Source: Casuarina equisetifolia (lineage: Eukaryota; Streptophyta; Magnoliopsida; Fagales; Casuarinaceae). From it: a DNA stretch of 64,000 nt. The position numbers and the translations under genes were made by a program. Below are positions 1-14,638 of the stretch, piece after piece. The stretch covers positions 10,167,354-10,231,353 of the forward strand of contig CM052362.1 in the NCBI GenBank assembly GCA_028551475.1, read 5' to 3'. Every line of letters begins with the position of its first letter. The first letter of the stretch is position 1. The notes under the pieces are model-generated. The model ran no database searches and had not been told where the DNA came from. It was given only the letters and a program-made list of their open reading frames with translations.

Positions 1-3000
1 CTTCATTGCTCTTTGTCCGTGATAGATGAATGAATCTATGATCCCCGCAACCGTGAAAATACCTACAGAGAGAGATAAGATATCTTGAATAGTTTTATAG
101 AAGTAATAGGGCAGAAAAAAAGGAAGACAAGAGTAGTCCCACAACCAACATCCAGGAAGAAACATCTGGAGTAACATATATCTCCACTGCTAGAAGAGAA
201 AGCCCTTCATTTGTTTCCAATTTGTATTACTTGCATGAAGATTTTCAAAACACACTAGCAAGTTCACAGATGATAAATGTGTACATTGGAGGCGCAGGAA
301 GATTCTGTGTACTAACACACGGATTCTTTGTGGGGACAGCAGCTTTGAACAAGATTGTCGTTGTTCATAATAAGCACAAGCATGGAAAGATAAAAACCGA
401 CTATTGTTTTATGTTCAACATTAGCTGCTCAATTCTGTATGGTTCTCCATGCTTTGGAATTGGACTTGCTGACTTTTTGGTTCTTTGGTAAGCAGAGTTG
501 TTTGCTTGTTGAAAAGGCAAATTTGACATAGTATTGGAGCTGTAACGAAAGGAATGTGGTGCCTTTCTCTCTGATGTACACCACCAAGTGAGAAAAATGT
601 TATAACTTATCCAGGCATCAAGATGGAAGTATTTTTAAGTAGAAGTTAGAAGTTTCTGTCTCTAAGAGAAGGGAGTGGATTCGAGAGTTCTGCATATTGT
701 AATTCGGTTTCTTCTTTTAGATTTTTGGGGGTTGAAGCTTTACTATTTAATTTTCAGGTCTCTCTCACCTACGTTGAGAACTACGCTTTCTTACCTCTTT
801 GATACTGATCATTTACTTACCGGGAAAAAGAAAGGTATCAATAGCGTACTAGGGACTAAAGGTTTTAAAAGTTAAAATGTATATCTAAAAGATCTTGCAA
901 AAGGAAAAAACAAGTCTTAGCTAAAAGAAAAAACACCAAGGCCTAAAAAGCAATTATCTAATCAAGGATTGATAGCAGAAACATACGCTTCATTTTGACG
1001 TAAGCTGAAACTATCAAAACTCTCAATAACCAAAGAGAACATAAAATATCAAGTTGGTTCTAGGTAAAAATGGGGATAGAGAGAGAGAAAGGTAATACTA
1101 CCTCCAATTATTGCACAAATATGGGTCAAAAAGTGTAAAAATGGAGTATGCACTTCCTTGAAAGTCACCTGCAATATGCAGAAAATTAAGAATGGAAAAA
1201 TGGAAAAAGAAAGATCAAGACAAAGTACAAGATCTTTCGAAAATGACACTCAAAAGCACCTTAATAACTATGGAAGCTTCTGAATCACATTTTCAAACAG
1301 CCATCTAGCTATGGACAATGATACCAACCTTAACCGGAGAAATGTCATAAAAAAAGTAAACTCCAGGAAGCTGCCGAAAGAGACCTGATTCAGCATTTCT
1401 AAAATGCTCTGTCACAGAATACTGCACAAAACCATTGATGGTGCATCTCAGGGAATGATCATCTGAATCACGTTAAAAAATAAGACTCTGTCATCTTCAC
1501 TTTACCTGATTTGACTGGACAGTACGGCCTCTAATGCCAGTGTATATAGTAGGGACCACCTGAAAAATTTGTAAGAACGATAGTTTATGAATATGAGCTA
1601 ATTATGAGGACATTGCATGCACACACAGGTATTCTATGGAAAGAGGCAAGTGCATTCATCATGCATATGCAGTAAACACAAGTGAGAGAAAGACAGACAG
1701 ACAAACAGAGGGATAGAGACAGAGAAGTGATATGAAAGAATTGACTTTTGAAACTATAGATAAAGACCAAAATTCTTTAACCAGATGTTTAAAATTACCT
1801 TAATGTTTTCATCTTAAATATGCTTCTGATTCTGACTACAAACAATGTAAGTAGAAATCCCTTGCATTTTTTAAACAATTTCAAAGCAACAAAGCAACAC
1901 GATGTTTAAAATTCATTCAATTGTGTGAAACACAATAACACTCAGATGGATTAAGCAAATGAAGATCTGACTAAAAAGCATTCCATGGGCAATTAGATAC
2001 GAGGAGTTTCAATAGCCCCACATCTACCATTAGCAAAAATTAATCAGAAGTTGATTCTATGTTCTTGCAACATACATGAAAAGATCATTTAGTGTTTGTT
2101 TATGAAACCTCAAAAGAAAAGCATAACAAGAACAGAAGACCAACCTTTACGAAATACTGGTATACACCGGTTGGTGTTTCATGAACCCATTGTACCCTGA
2201 AAAAGGCATTGAGAAGTGGAAAATGTAATGAAGCATCTCAAACAAATTTAATTAAAAATGCGTATTCACTTACCTAAACAAAACAAAAGCAAAGAATTGT
2301 CTAATAGACGCTTAACATTCTGAACTATAAGTCAGTTCAATTTCATGGATAATTCTAGTTACATTAAGCAGAAGAAGTAAGGAAGAAGAAATGAGAAAAC
2401 AAAGCATGACTACCAAGATATTTGTGTCTAGAAAAAGATATTCCAAATCTGAAAAAATTTGTATTCACCCCAACTTTCAAAAGCCAAATGTCATTCAATG
2501 CAGAAGTACTGTGTAATACACCTTATGTGTGTCTCAGAGAAAAAACAAATAAAAACAGATTTCTGGCTTTGCTCAACTTGAACAAGCTATGCAGGGGAAG
2601 AAAAAGAACAACTACCCATCAAGTGGATTCACCATGCCAGGGAAGTAGTCACCAAAAGCTAACTTGTTGATCCTGTGACTTATCTGTACCATGCACAAGA
2701 CAATTTAACATGCCATTACCAAATCTGGAACAAGGTCCTTGGCAAATAACTAAGGTATGCTAAAATTCCACAAAATATCTTAAAGCAAAACAAATTTTGG
2801 TACCGAGTAATATTACATTATGATTATCCTGTCCAAAAACCAGTAGATCATGGCCAGGAATGGAATACTGAAAGCCTTTCCCAATTGAAAAATCAAATTT
2901 TCCAGCAACTCTATTAACTTCAAGCGCTCCCTGGATGTTGCACCCTTCTCCTGCCTCATCCTTTATTTTTTGGATAAACCCTTCTCGTTTGCACTAAAAG

Positions 3001-6000
3001 CCAAAGTTCAAATAAGAAAATTCAAAATCATATAAAACTGCACAAACAACTCAGCAAACTTGGATACCAAGGTAGTCATCGAGCATTTTTTGGATGAAAA
3101 CAGGAAAATCAAATGCGCATACTGCATAAGACAATGTTGGATGACTTTGCACCCTTGGAAAGAAGTCCAAGATACAAATCATCGACTAGACATCCAAAGA
3201 GTCACCAAATGCTCCTCAGTGCTAGTCTGCATTAGGTTTATTGACAATGATGGATCAAAGTACGTGTGTTTCTAATGGAAAGAGTTCACTATACTTTACG
3301 CAATCATACCACAAACTCAGCAATATAGCTCACGATGATCCTCATTAAGGCCCACCATTTTATCACAAAAAACAGATTGTAATTCAACTTTGCTTAAACT
3401 CTCTCAAGGCCTTTGTGTGACCAAATGAAGTACACGTGTAGGTCATCACACTTAAAAAGTTCAGGTAAATTGCTTCCTATCTTGTTTAGACTTTAACTAG
3501 CCAACTCATAGCAACATGTCAGCATATGCACTCATTGCACAGTGTAAGCACCATTTCTGCCATTGGACAATATGTCAATGTCATGTGTGAGATCTATGTT
3601 TCAGCTAAAAATTTGGATCAATTTATTAAGATCAAACCAAAGCGCAAAGACCATTTAATTCATATCAAGGTTTATTCAAGTCTTCATTCTTAATAACTGT
3701 TTACCTGTTGAAAAGATGTCTCAGGTAGATCATAGATTTGTTTACAGACAGAATTTGTGGAGGTGAAAAAAGGGGGCACAACCCACAGAGAACATCCACT
3801 AAATAAATGAACACAGCATTTGTACTTCTATGACGCAGTTGGAGGTTATATCAGAAAAGAATCAATTTAGATAATCCTTTGTGGCTTAAGCGGCAGCTAG
3901 ATCAATGCATTATTGCTTCAAGAGGACACACAGCATGAAAAATGAACTCATGCTGGCCTGTTAGAAAGCAAACTTCCAGGCCAGCTTTGTATTGGATAAA
4001 GCTTGGGATAATGATGCATCAGAAAAAGAATAAAAAAATGGGTTGAGACAAGACAAAAAATGCATACTGAAGCTTGAAAACGAATTCAGGCTTGAAATGA
4101 AGCATATTGATTCATATGATTGAAAATATGCTCCAACCCGTGAATAGGTACAAAAAGCAGAAATTCAGTTTTTAGCAGAACAGGGAGCAGACTCGACTGA
4201 ATCTTTTTGAGGGGACCATCACAAGTACGATACCAACAGAAACTTTTCCCTTTCAAACCTAGGGTCAAAGAAGACTAAGCTTTTCATTTTTAGTATTCCT
4301 GTGAGGCAAGTTCAGGGGACATGTTCTTCCCTGCCATGGAAATTAACCTTAACATTTAGCAGTAGTAGAGATGACTCATTCAATTTCAGGAACAGAGACA
4401 ATATTTTGAACACAGTTTAAGATTTGAAATGTTAATGACCTTAGATATTACATTGTTATTGAAAGAAAATTTGATATCTGTGTTTATGCAGTAAGAAAAT
4501 GGCAGAATTACTGTCGCAAACCGACTAACCTGGTCTATCAGATCCATATTTGTTAAAGCCCAACCTTTTTTCCGATATGCCTCTTGAACGTCTTCACATG
4601 AATTACAACAATCATCATCCGACTGCACATGAGAGAGCAAGTGACAAATCAGGAACCACAGAGCAATTACAGAAAGAACTGAACCTTTACAGATAGAATA
4701 AATTATATTAGGGCATACTGGATCTCAATACAAATCAGCGCAAAAGCAGTGCTAGAATTGTTGTGGTGTTGTTGTGAGAGAGGGAGGGGGGAGAGGGGAA
4801 GAAAAAAAAAGGAATAGGAGGCTGGGGTAAGCACAGATTAATAAAGCATTTTGATTTTAGCATAGCGTGTTAAAGAGATTAAGAACTTAAGTGTAGATTA
4901 GTGTTCTTGTACTCTAGATTGATTAATCTTGGTCTCGCTAGGCTGTAGTTGATTCTGGTTCAGGCCTCAAGGAAAGAAAGTTAGTAGTGTCATTCTTCAA
5001 AAGAGTAGTGATATATGATCTTGGGTATCGTGTCTTTCTGCAATTATAAATTTAAATTTATGTACCTTTTGCTGGCCCATCATTCTTTCTCTATAAGGTT
5101 TATTGCTTCTAATTGTCAGTCTCAAATTGGCCCCAGAACCAATTTCATGAAGAATCTTTGAAAAATTACGTCTCTGAATAATTTAATTGAAACTGATCTA
5201 ACAACTTTCTGAACTAAAGAAACTTAACACCATGAATCAACAGTTACTTAAGCAGTCAACAAGGATGCCAATGAAATTGAAACTTGACCACAATCTTGAA
5301 TCTCTTAGTATCTGATTCGTCATTATTATTATTTTGTTGGCTGCATCAAGCTCTCATGTGTAAGCTTCTAATATCTAAATAATTACAACTTGAAAAAATT
5401 AAGTCCAACCAATTCCCATAGACAACAAGCAGAGAGAGTAAGCCCTTGGGCTCCATATTATACCACAAAGGGAAGATTTTCAAACACAAGATGCTGCCGG
5501 ACTCACATTCACATAACTCTCGATCATGATATACATTTCATCTGAATCCTAATTCAGATAAAACTTACTCAGGATCTAGATAGCCGCCATTATGAATATC
5601 TTTAGTGGCCTTCTCACCAATGTTTAATATATGCATGGTCATAAAAGCTATCATTCAGTTCCAACGCATTTCTCTTGCTGAGATATAGTAAGAAACTTTA
5701 ATAAGAGAAGAGAAACCAACCACCCAGGTCATGTAGGTTCCCATTCCAAACACTTCCATCATATAAGGTCCTAAAGTAAAAGTGCAAGTGCTTAAGGTAG
5801 CATATGCAACTGAAGGGGCACCTAAGCTTACCTAACTTCTCAAGTACTCCTAGATAGGATATGTTAGCCCCACCTAATGAAAAGAAAATTTTCAACTTTG
5901 CAAAAATTACATTCAAACTTAATATGTTCAAAAGTTTATGGGTAAAATAATTCAAGAGCACTAAGAAAATTGAATAAACACATTAGATGATGCATTTCAA

Positions 6001-6324
6001 GGAAGTTCTTATGTAGATGAAATATAGCATACAAAAGGCAAATGCTATAAATAATTTAAACATATAATAGTAGGCTTTACCATGAGCAGCAGAAGCTCAC
6101 GAAAGCACAATTTAAATGCAATATTACATATATAGGATCTGAAATATGACTTTGAAGGAAGATATCGATTTCTTATTTTTTTAGGTAAAAGGGGGAAGTG
6201 CTAGGTGGGGAATAACACAAACATCAAGGGATTGAAATAAAGAAAATAAAAACAAAAGTTTATATATGGTATTGGACCAACTAGACTGTCCAATTTCTGG
6301 ATTACGGAAATTAAACCCTGCATC

Positions 6325-6362
<38 letters not shown>

Positions 6363-9300
6363 GATTTAGGTAAATTTGGTAAGAGAGAGAAAGAGAGAAA
6401 AGAAAGAAGGAGACACACAACGAGCCTCTGCACACAGTCAGAATCTGAATAAGTGGAACCAGCATGGTTATAGTGATAATGCTCAACCCCAAATTTATAG
6501 CATTTATGATTCATTAACCACAATAACGTTACCAATCCACAAGCATTTTCTAGTTAACTAGTTTCACTGTCCACATTGATATCTACAACATAGTACTCCT
6601 TATTAGAGCATAATGTAGCAAATAGGGTATCAGATGTTCAATGTACCATTTCTGCACGCTTTATATTATTAGAGCACAATGTATCAAAATAAGGGGTACC
6701 AGATGTTCAATGTACCGTTTCTGCACCAAAACAAGAACCACAGTATTCTTCATTGTGTTCAAGCCTACCACCATGTCTCTGTAATGGCTTCTCAATCTGC
6801 ATCAGGGAATAAACAAAGCTAAAAATCAGTGGATGAAAGCAAACATATGTGAAGAATGCTAAGGATGTTTACTTTTCTTATCCAATAATCTATTGTAATG
6901 CATGAAAGCAGTCACGCCGGAGAAGAATATCGTCCTTCACAGCTAAAATCATGAAAGAGAATACACCAACCATCATGCCAAAAAGTTAGTTTCTACAACT
7001 ATAAACTCAAACATAGGTTGTTCCACCAATTCCCATCCCAATAATGCTCTATGGCAGCAGCAGATCCAGCAAGTCACAAAGCACCTTCATGTGCATTCTC
7101 TGCATCAGTCAAAATAAATTTCGCTTGCCAAAATACTTGTGGCAACTATCTCGTAGGAGTCATAAAAAAAGAGGGCCTTAAACAGCATGAGTACTCAACT
7201 TTGATGCTTACTACCAAATAATAAAGAGTTTTTCTTTAATATTGTAACTTCAAGATGACAACATTTATAGCCCTATGATAATCTTATGTCACTTTGTTTT
7301 GACATGTTTTTGTCGTCTATTTTTATGACAGTAAGTCTCCCGTCTCTAATATCCATTAATTTCTCTTATTTGAACCATCAACGATAACCATAGCAAGTTC
7401 AAATTTGCTCTTTACTCCATCCCTTTGCACCTAAATTTATGGTAAATGCCATTCTAATTTAGCCACACTACTTCCCAGCTCCCTTTTCAGCCAAACTGTA
7501 TAATTCAAATGTAGTAACAAGTCCTACATATTTCTCAAGCTTTGCTTATGCCTTATCTCAGAGACCATAAATCATCATCCCAGAACTCAACTCCCTTGCA
7601 GATTGCAGCACCCTTTGTTCATAGTTATGTATTTATGAATTTAATCTATAATACATCAAGCAGCGTCCTTTTCAACCAAATTGTGTCATTCAGCATAGTC
7701 ATTAACGCTAATTACAAGTAAATATTGCATTCTTTTTGTGACACCCTTTGTCATTCAAATCAGATCATCTAACCACTAAGTTTCATTCATCAACAGACCT
7801 TTTGCCTCAGATTCTCTATGCACTCTTTCTCTCTTCTTCTCTTTTTATTTTTTATTTTTTACATGCAGCATCAACTCTCTTAAAAGGATATCCACCACCA
7901 AGAGCATTCTAGTCATAGCCATCTAAACAACGCCCACCTGGATTGGGTTGTGCAAAATTCTGAAGCTCCACAGACCAGACTTTCTTAATGCCTAATCACC
8001 TAAGTATCAAAATTACCATGCCTGAGTACCCTACCTCATCTTCTCCTCTCACCCAAGTCAGATAGAGTTGCAACCTGTATGAGTTCCCAGTCCTTAACTG
8101 CAGATGGAATTCTACTAAGACATGATGCTTTCTATTCTTAGTAATGATGAAAACAACAGACATGAAATTAAGCACCAGTCCCTTTGACAACCTTCACAAA
8201 ACCAGAGAAGAACTCGGAACCACACCTGCGTCCCCAAACTAATTATTGATGCCAAGGGTAGCAAGACCATAAAAAAAAAAAAGTTTCAGGGAAGAAAGGA
8301 TGAGTAACCGCCAAATACTTAAGTGAGAAAATGGCCCTAATATAGAGCTACATTTAAGTCAGTTACAGTCATTAAACTTCAGTATATTGAAAATTCCTTG
8401 ATTGAGTCAAGTTGTATATCAAAAATTACTCCTTCAGTACCCTAGACTTTTGACACGAGCTATTAGCACATACACGTATTTGAATTAAAAAGCATTATTG
8501 CCCTACCTATCAGACAGCGAGAAAAACAATCATCAAACAACGGGTTCACGGTTCTAGTTTGGGGTCACAGGGAAGTTTAGCAGGGCATTATATTCTACTA
8601 GGTTAATCATTCTTGAAGCATATCTTTGCAAAAATACGTGTCTAAGTCTTTTACCAAGATCTTTCCAAAAATACTCAAAAATACAAGCCAGCTAAAATCA
8701 ATGCAGTATACCAACAGAAAGGTTAAACCTTGGCAAGAACATTTCATGGGTCCTTACGCTCAAATCAGTTCCAGATATTCTATTTACCATCCTATAGCAC
8801 ATCTATTTACCAAATATCACCACCCACTATAAAGCACCCTGCATTTTCTTTTTGCCTACCAAAGGGCTGAAACCTGCTGTGCCACATGTCATTGCATGGA
8901 TGCCACCTAGAAAGACACCAACCTCAAGCCAGAAAGCTATTCAACCATCTGGTCAAGCCACCTAGGCCTTTCAAAAAGTTTCACTCCACCAATTTCACAC
9001 TTTCTTTTCTTTTTTCTAGTAAAATAAAAATTTGTAGCCAATGGGAAAATGAAGAACCAAATGGAAGAAAACAAGATATGCATTCTACTTCTCTTCCATA
9101 TAGATTTAATAAAACAGCAAATTTTAAGATTCCTTAGTGTTAAGCGGATGGAGAGACAATACTTGTGCATGATGTAATTGCTACCAAAATCTTCTAAAGA
9201 GATGAAAAAAGATGATGCTAATAAAGGCATGAATTTGATAAAAGACAGATAAGAAAGCACAGGAACAAGCCACAAAATTGTCCTCTCACTAACCTTTGGT

Positions 9301-12300
9301 GCACCAATAACATCTGGCCTTACTTCTATCACGTTACCATGAGCATCAATTCTTTTCTTGACTATATCATGTCTCTGCAAGTAAACAAATGTGCCATACA
9401 TAACAAGAGAGCAAAGTAAACAAACATGAAATTCAGAAACATATGTCAGATGCAATCGAAGGTAGTGATAAAGTATTCAGAATTTCAGACACTTAGCATG
9501 GCTTCATAAGAATATGTTACTATTGTCACACTAAAGATTAATCAACGAGAAGTCTCTGCTTGCAGTGCATACGATATCAAGGTGTTGCTCTCCACTAATA
9601 TCCATGGCATCAAGACTGAGTAATGAACATCGCACAGCTGGAAAGGTGACATCAAACTGCAATCCAGACAGAATTAAAGCACAGATAAATAAAGCAAGAA
9701 TGACAACTTTTAAACTTTAAAAGGACACTAATTCAGCTGGTATTTTGTACTTGAAAAACTACCATAAGACAGCTTTGCTGCAGCAAATCATAATGCATGA
9801 TATTTCATGCTCATAGAAACTACCTCAGTTAAAAAGAGTTCAAATCTATGCTGAGGAAAAATCTTCAGAGGAATGAAAATTTGAGATAAGATTCACAAAA
9901 ACAATAAAAAGTAGAACCTGCAAAGAATCAAATGCTTTCCTCAAATATGACGTCTCTCATTTGCTTTTGCAGATTATAATTAAAAGAGAAAAGATGATAA
10001 ACGTTTTCTGATCCAAAAAAAAATGATAATTACATTGATCTTAAGAACTCCCCCTCTGGAAGTATCAACCACAAGCTTGGACTCCGAGACAGTGTGAAGG
10101 AACATTCCTGTAAGAACAATCAACTGACTAATTAGCAACAAAGCCCAGAAAACCAAAGCAGGAGCAGCTGATAGTATTCACGCGGAGAAGTAAAAGGCAG
10201 ACTAGAAGAAGTAGCTCGTATAAAATAGCCACGCAAATAATCACTTATGAATTGGACTAAGACTAGGTCAGATTTACTAGGAATCGCTAGTATGAGAGAA
10301 AGACAACAAAGACAAGAAAAGTACAATAAGGCCTTCAATCATCGGCATCTTCACCAATCAGTGATTAAATCATAATCACTGAATGTCAAACAATGAGATG
10401 ATAATTTCATCCACCAGATAGAAATTGCAAAAGGAACCTTGCAATTGTGTGATCCTCAAACTATCAACATTTGCAGGACTCTCACCAAGAAGCCCAAACC
10501 CTAGCTATCAAGTTTTTGGAGGAGATTCAAAACTATCTCCAATTCCCTTTTTCTGCTTTCCTATTTTTCTTGGGGCAGTTCTGCTTTCCTATTTTTCTTG
10601 GGGCAGGTCATGGGGATGGGTGGGATGTATGTGTGTGTGTGTGTGTGTAATGCCTAAATTGTTTTTTGTATAATGCCTAAATTGCAGTCTATGTATATTA
10701 TTAAAAGATCTCTTCCAATAATTTAGAAAATAAGAAAATATTATAATTACCCATCATACTCTTCTTTTTAAACATAATTATTTCCAATTTATAATCAATC
10801 AATAGTACCCACTATGAGAAAAAGTGGGATTCCACTCTCATACAACATGCCAACCGATTGGGTCAGCCAATTGAGCACACCATATGCTAAGTTTTAATAG
10901 GACAGTCCTTGCAATTGAATCCCTCCAGTTGACACCAGATATACCAAAGTCTAGGTTCTACCGGTGTTTCCAAAGTGTAGCTTTTGTTGCTTCAATGAGA
11001 AAGTATATCACCTGCTAACCTGTTTCATGCAGATGAATCTTCAACATATTCGTGTTTTTTGGGATATATATAAGTGTGGGTATGTGCTTCGTAAATATAA
11101 ATGAAAGGTTAAGCCATCATCATATTATAGGCCAGATTCAACCAGTAAAAACCTAGAATGTGTCCATTTTAATTAGTGAAGTGAAAGCACAACAGATAAA
11201 ATCTTACAATTTATCTGTAGCTTTTGCATTCAATTAATAAGGAACATCAATCTAAATGAATCCTGTGAAAAGCCTTACAGAGACTAATGTTAAGTCAATA
11301 TTTTAATTCTTTTTTTAGTTTCCCTCTCCTTTTGGGGCGTTGCACAAACCTCTGACCCACAAACTTTCCATCTAAGCCACATTCCATCCTAAACATCATT
11401 CCACCAAGCTGTTTTATAATGTTCTATACAGAAAAGACCAAATCTCCATTGCTGTCAAGTAAATAAAACAAGATTTTCCGATACATGTAAATCACTAAAA
11501 CACTTGATCCAAACCAGACTAAACTCTCTTGCAATCCCATATACTCCTGCCTATTTCCTCGATAGAACAATCAGCGAACACTAGAAGGTTGAAATTGATG
11601 GTACAAGACCCTGGATATCTAACTTAAAGTCTTGTCCCACAAAAGCACAACTCTCAAACGTAGGAAATAGTTCTGAATTGAGCTCAACTTGTTGAAACCA
11701 AATTTAGTAAACGAAGCAACTAAAGTTTTTTCCTTCTCTTTTGGTTGCCTTTGGTTGTTTACTACCTAAAAGCAAAACAGTATAGAACACGGTAGAACAG
11801 TATCATACAAACAAGCACTAATTTCAAATCAAATTGTAGGATTATGAATGAGCGAACTTGACCAAAGAAGAAAAAGGAAAAAAGGAAATCAACTCAACCA
11901 AACACTACTCATTGCGGGTAGTTTACTTAAGAAAAAATAATAAAATTTGGATGCCATACATAATATATAGATCAATAATGTTTTCATGATGTCCTACCAG
12001 GTTTAGGTACATCTCAAATGTGTATGCCCCATGCCAACCATGATGTAAGTCATATTGTAGGCTTCCCAAATTTATAATGGTTAAATCTTACATCCATTTC
12101 ACAAACTAAAGTAAAAATGATTCAATAATGGCCACAATCCCGGATCACTGTATGATAAGAAGCTAGCTCCATCAAGAATCTGACATCAAGAGAGACTAAA
12201 CAGGGATGATTTTTGGCTTACTAGTTGTGCACATACAAAGTATTTGACACCCTTTTGAATTGGTAAGGTCTGCATACGAAGCATGCAGAACTGTACTAGT

Positions 12301-14638
12301 CAACAGGCTATATAAATTTCAATACAAATAGTTCAATCTGCAAGTTATCATGTGAATTGTAGGACATTATCAATTTCCTTTTTTATTTGACGCTATTTGT
12401 CATTTATAAAACTATTATGAATAATGAGTGATTGTACTACAACATTTTGCAACTCAATTTTGTTTCAGTTGGAGTTTGGACACTCCAAAGTGAGATTCCC
12501 AAGTTAAATAGCCCACCTTAACAATAGAGCAATATCTCTTAAAGCCAATCAAATCAATCCAGTTTAATCACCCATTCAAAGATATCTTCAAAAACCATAG
12601 GCACATTCACAATGCTAGAAGTTTAAGCACAGGCAGAATCAGGTTCGCAAATTCATTCAGACCTTATGTAAATAACAGTATAGCATATTATTTTGTACTA
12701 AAGTGCTTCCCGAAACAAGGGGTACTGGTGCAATGATAGCTGCAGCCCAATTTGCTCTGAGAATTACTTTAGTATTGTAGTGGCATTATGGTTCTAAGAA
12801 AATTCTTAGAACAAATTGGAGAGAGTCTCATCATGGTAATTAGCACCCTCTTTCTGAGTGAATCTGTTCTTACACATATTGTCACATTAAAACTAGAGTA
12901 CAACTAATCATATCAAATGACAAAAATAAGACTTTAGATTCATACTGATGCAAGTCATAAAAATCTTAGTCAGTCAAATATCTAACGCATGAACTAACTC
13001 CCTCCTCCTAAACTCTATGACAAGAGCCTCTGAACAAATCATCATCCTAACCTCTAGATGTCTGTGTTAAGAAAACAAATAATGCACAGCCTCAAATACT
13101 ACATACATCAACTCATAGCAGAATTATTTAAATAAGGCCCAACCTATGTCACATTATGGTACAAGTCAGATGAGTTTAAGGTGTATCAAACTCAGAATTC
13201 CATCTTCATCTATAATCATCAATCTGTTCCACTACTTCCTCCAGTTTATGTCACCTTACATACTAGATCATAGTAAATCATCTACCCTGCACTTGCATGT
13301 ATCAACCACACTGTTTTAAAGGCTGTGCCAACTTCAAAAGTAAAAAAGAAATTCAATGAGATGATTAACTGGAAGGTAACCTAACTTCCAATAAAATCCC
13401 AAACTGATGCCAAATAAATTAAGTTGACTATACAATTTTCTTGTTCATAATCTTCGGGGAAAATTAACATATCAGATCCTTTCCAACCACCCTATGACTG
13501 CTATATGGGGAAGCCTTTTCCCATATTACTTGTAAGTCGATAGTTGTGCATAGGAATTAGGGAAAGAAAAAAATTCAACAATTAGACTTCTCAGCAAAGC
13601 TTCAAACAAAGATGTCAGGCTATCCAACTTCAATTATCTCAATTTCCTTTTGCTTGAGATTAAAGAGAGGAGCCAGGTGGGCAGAGAAGACTCATTTATA
13701 GATGGCATGCGAGCAGGAAGCTTTGCTCCTTTGACAGGCAACAAGAACCTACGACTCATTGAAAATGAAAAGCTGCACACTCTGCATAAATTAGCATGCC
13801 TCTATCAGAGGGCCATCGCAAAAGCTCATGATAAATTTTCTTGTTTAGTAATGTTTGGTGAAGCTTCCATTATGCTTCATGCAAGTTGTGTTACATTTGG
13901 TTCCTGTGTTCCTTTTCTAATGTGTGTTAATAGGCAATGAATGTATACTTTCGAAATTTGCAGTTTTCATTAAACCATTCTTTTTGTCCATTGTGTTCTG
14001 CATAACACATTCTTTACAAGACATCACATGCTAATGGACAAACCAGAATGCTGTCTGGTACCGTATCAATAACATCTTCATGAACATGAACTAAATTGGA
14101 ATGGCTATAAAGTAAGCCATTTTTCTGAATACCCCAAATAGCCATCACCTGGAAGTCCAAGTCTTCTGATGGATTTACATGTGAGCATTAATTTCTTCAA
14201 CCCCACGTATGAATTAAGTCATACAATAGAATAATTAGAAATTGAAAGATTGACGAACATGGTTCTGCATTGCAGTAGTGTGCATTATACATTTAAGAAG
14301 TTAAAAGACTTGAAATCAATTTTCTATTACCCAGAACAAATAAAACCTTATAAGAACTAAACCTTGAAATCTAAAGGTTCCTATCACTGTAGAAAATTAA
14401 AAAGCTTCAAGCAAAACGAATCACAAAAAACCGCACAACATCAAAAGCCACATTAAAAAAAAAATCAATGAGAGAGAGAGAGGCAGAGGCGCATACTGAG
14501 CTCGGAGAAGAAGAGAAAGAACATGACAGAGAAGGACACGATGGTGATAACGCCACCGGAGAAGGTACGGCTATAGAAATCCTCATTGACTTTAGGGTAG
14601 GCGTCTAGTTTCCTGAGCTTGTGAAGGATCTTGTCCAT
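1..14638 (-). CDS. ERGIC3: ERGIC3/ERV46-type ER-Golgi cargo receptor (13 exons seen, 3' end off window)
   Basis: Exons, all with GT-AG introns and one continuous frame: 14497-14638, 10034-10107, 9573-9656, 9294-9374, 6716-6796, 4530-4622, 2817-2993, 2616-2683, 2145-2196, 1506-1559, 1329-1421, 1102-1168 and <1-62. They give 376 codons without a stop; the family is about 385 residues, so only a short tail is missing. Residues 1-47 (MDKILHKLRKLDAYPK...) are the ERGIC N-terminal domain with transmembrane segment 1 near 28-45. DTSRGG and LDAMDISGEQH follow. The lumenal Cys motifs CGSC (146-149) and CCNSC (159-163) precede the COPII-coated Erv domain (VNPLDG, SVTEHFR, LPGVYFFYD). Transmembrane segment 2 is near 343-370. 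In the family the protein cycles between ER and Golgi in COPII/COPI vesicles with an Erv41 partner. The start at 14638 matches family start sites; an in-frame ATG at 14662 would add eight residues. Intron 1 is 4.4 kb. Confidence 0.95.
6328..6360. repeat. (TA)n microsatellite in ERGIC3 intron 5
   Basis: About sixteen TA units, flanked by unique intron sequence. It explains the Tyr-Ile-rich reading frames on the minus strand here, which are not genes. Confidence 0.95.
6601..6726. repeat. Tandem duplication spanning the ERGIC3 exon 5 donor
   Basis: Two adjacent copies, 6601-6657 and 6667-6726, share the order TATTAGAGCA ... AGATGTTCAATGTACC ... TTTCTGCAC. The second contains the real exon 5 end and its GT donor (exon ends at 6716). 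The first holds a near-identical decoy with ATGGTAC where the real one has ACGGTAC. Confidence 0.85.
10551..10606. repeat. Perfect 28-bp tandem duplication in intron 1
   Basis: Units 10551-10578 and 10579-10606 are identical and begin TTCTGCTTTCC and end TTGGGGCAG. Just downstream, TAATGCCTAAATTG is also repeated on either side of the GT run. Confidence 0.95.
10631..10648. repeat. (GT)9 microsatellite
   Basis: Nine GT units directly after ATGTAT. Confidence 0.9.

Larger units (their letters stand above)
10108..14496 (-). other. ERGIC3 intron 1 (4.4 kb), no gene seen inside
   Basis: The intron starts GTATGC after exon 1 and ends TTACAG before exon 2. It is AT-rich and holds a 28-bp tandem duplication, a (GT)9 run and scattered short open frames. 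The longest plus-strand frame, 13650-13940, has no recognisable domain. I see no transposon ends. Confidence 0.85.

Noticed and set aside
8937-9455. 172-codon open frame on the minus strand
   Set aside because: It contains real ERGIC3 exon 4 (9294-9374), but the rest is intron read-through on both sides.
13650-13940. 96-codon plus-strand frame inside ERGIC3 intron 1
   Set aside because: No recognisable domain, no paralog in the window, and opposite in strand to the host gene. Chance frame is the simplest reading.
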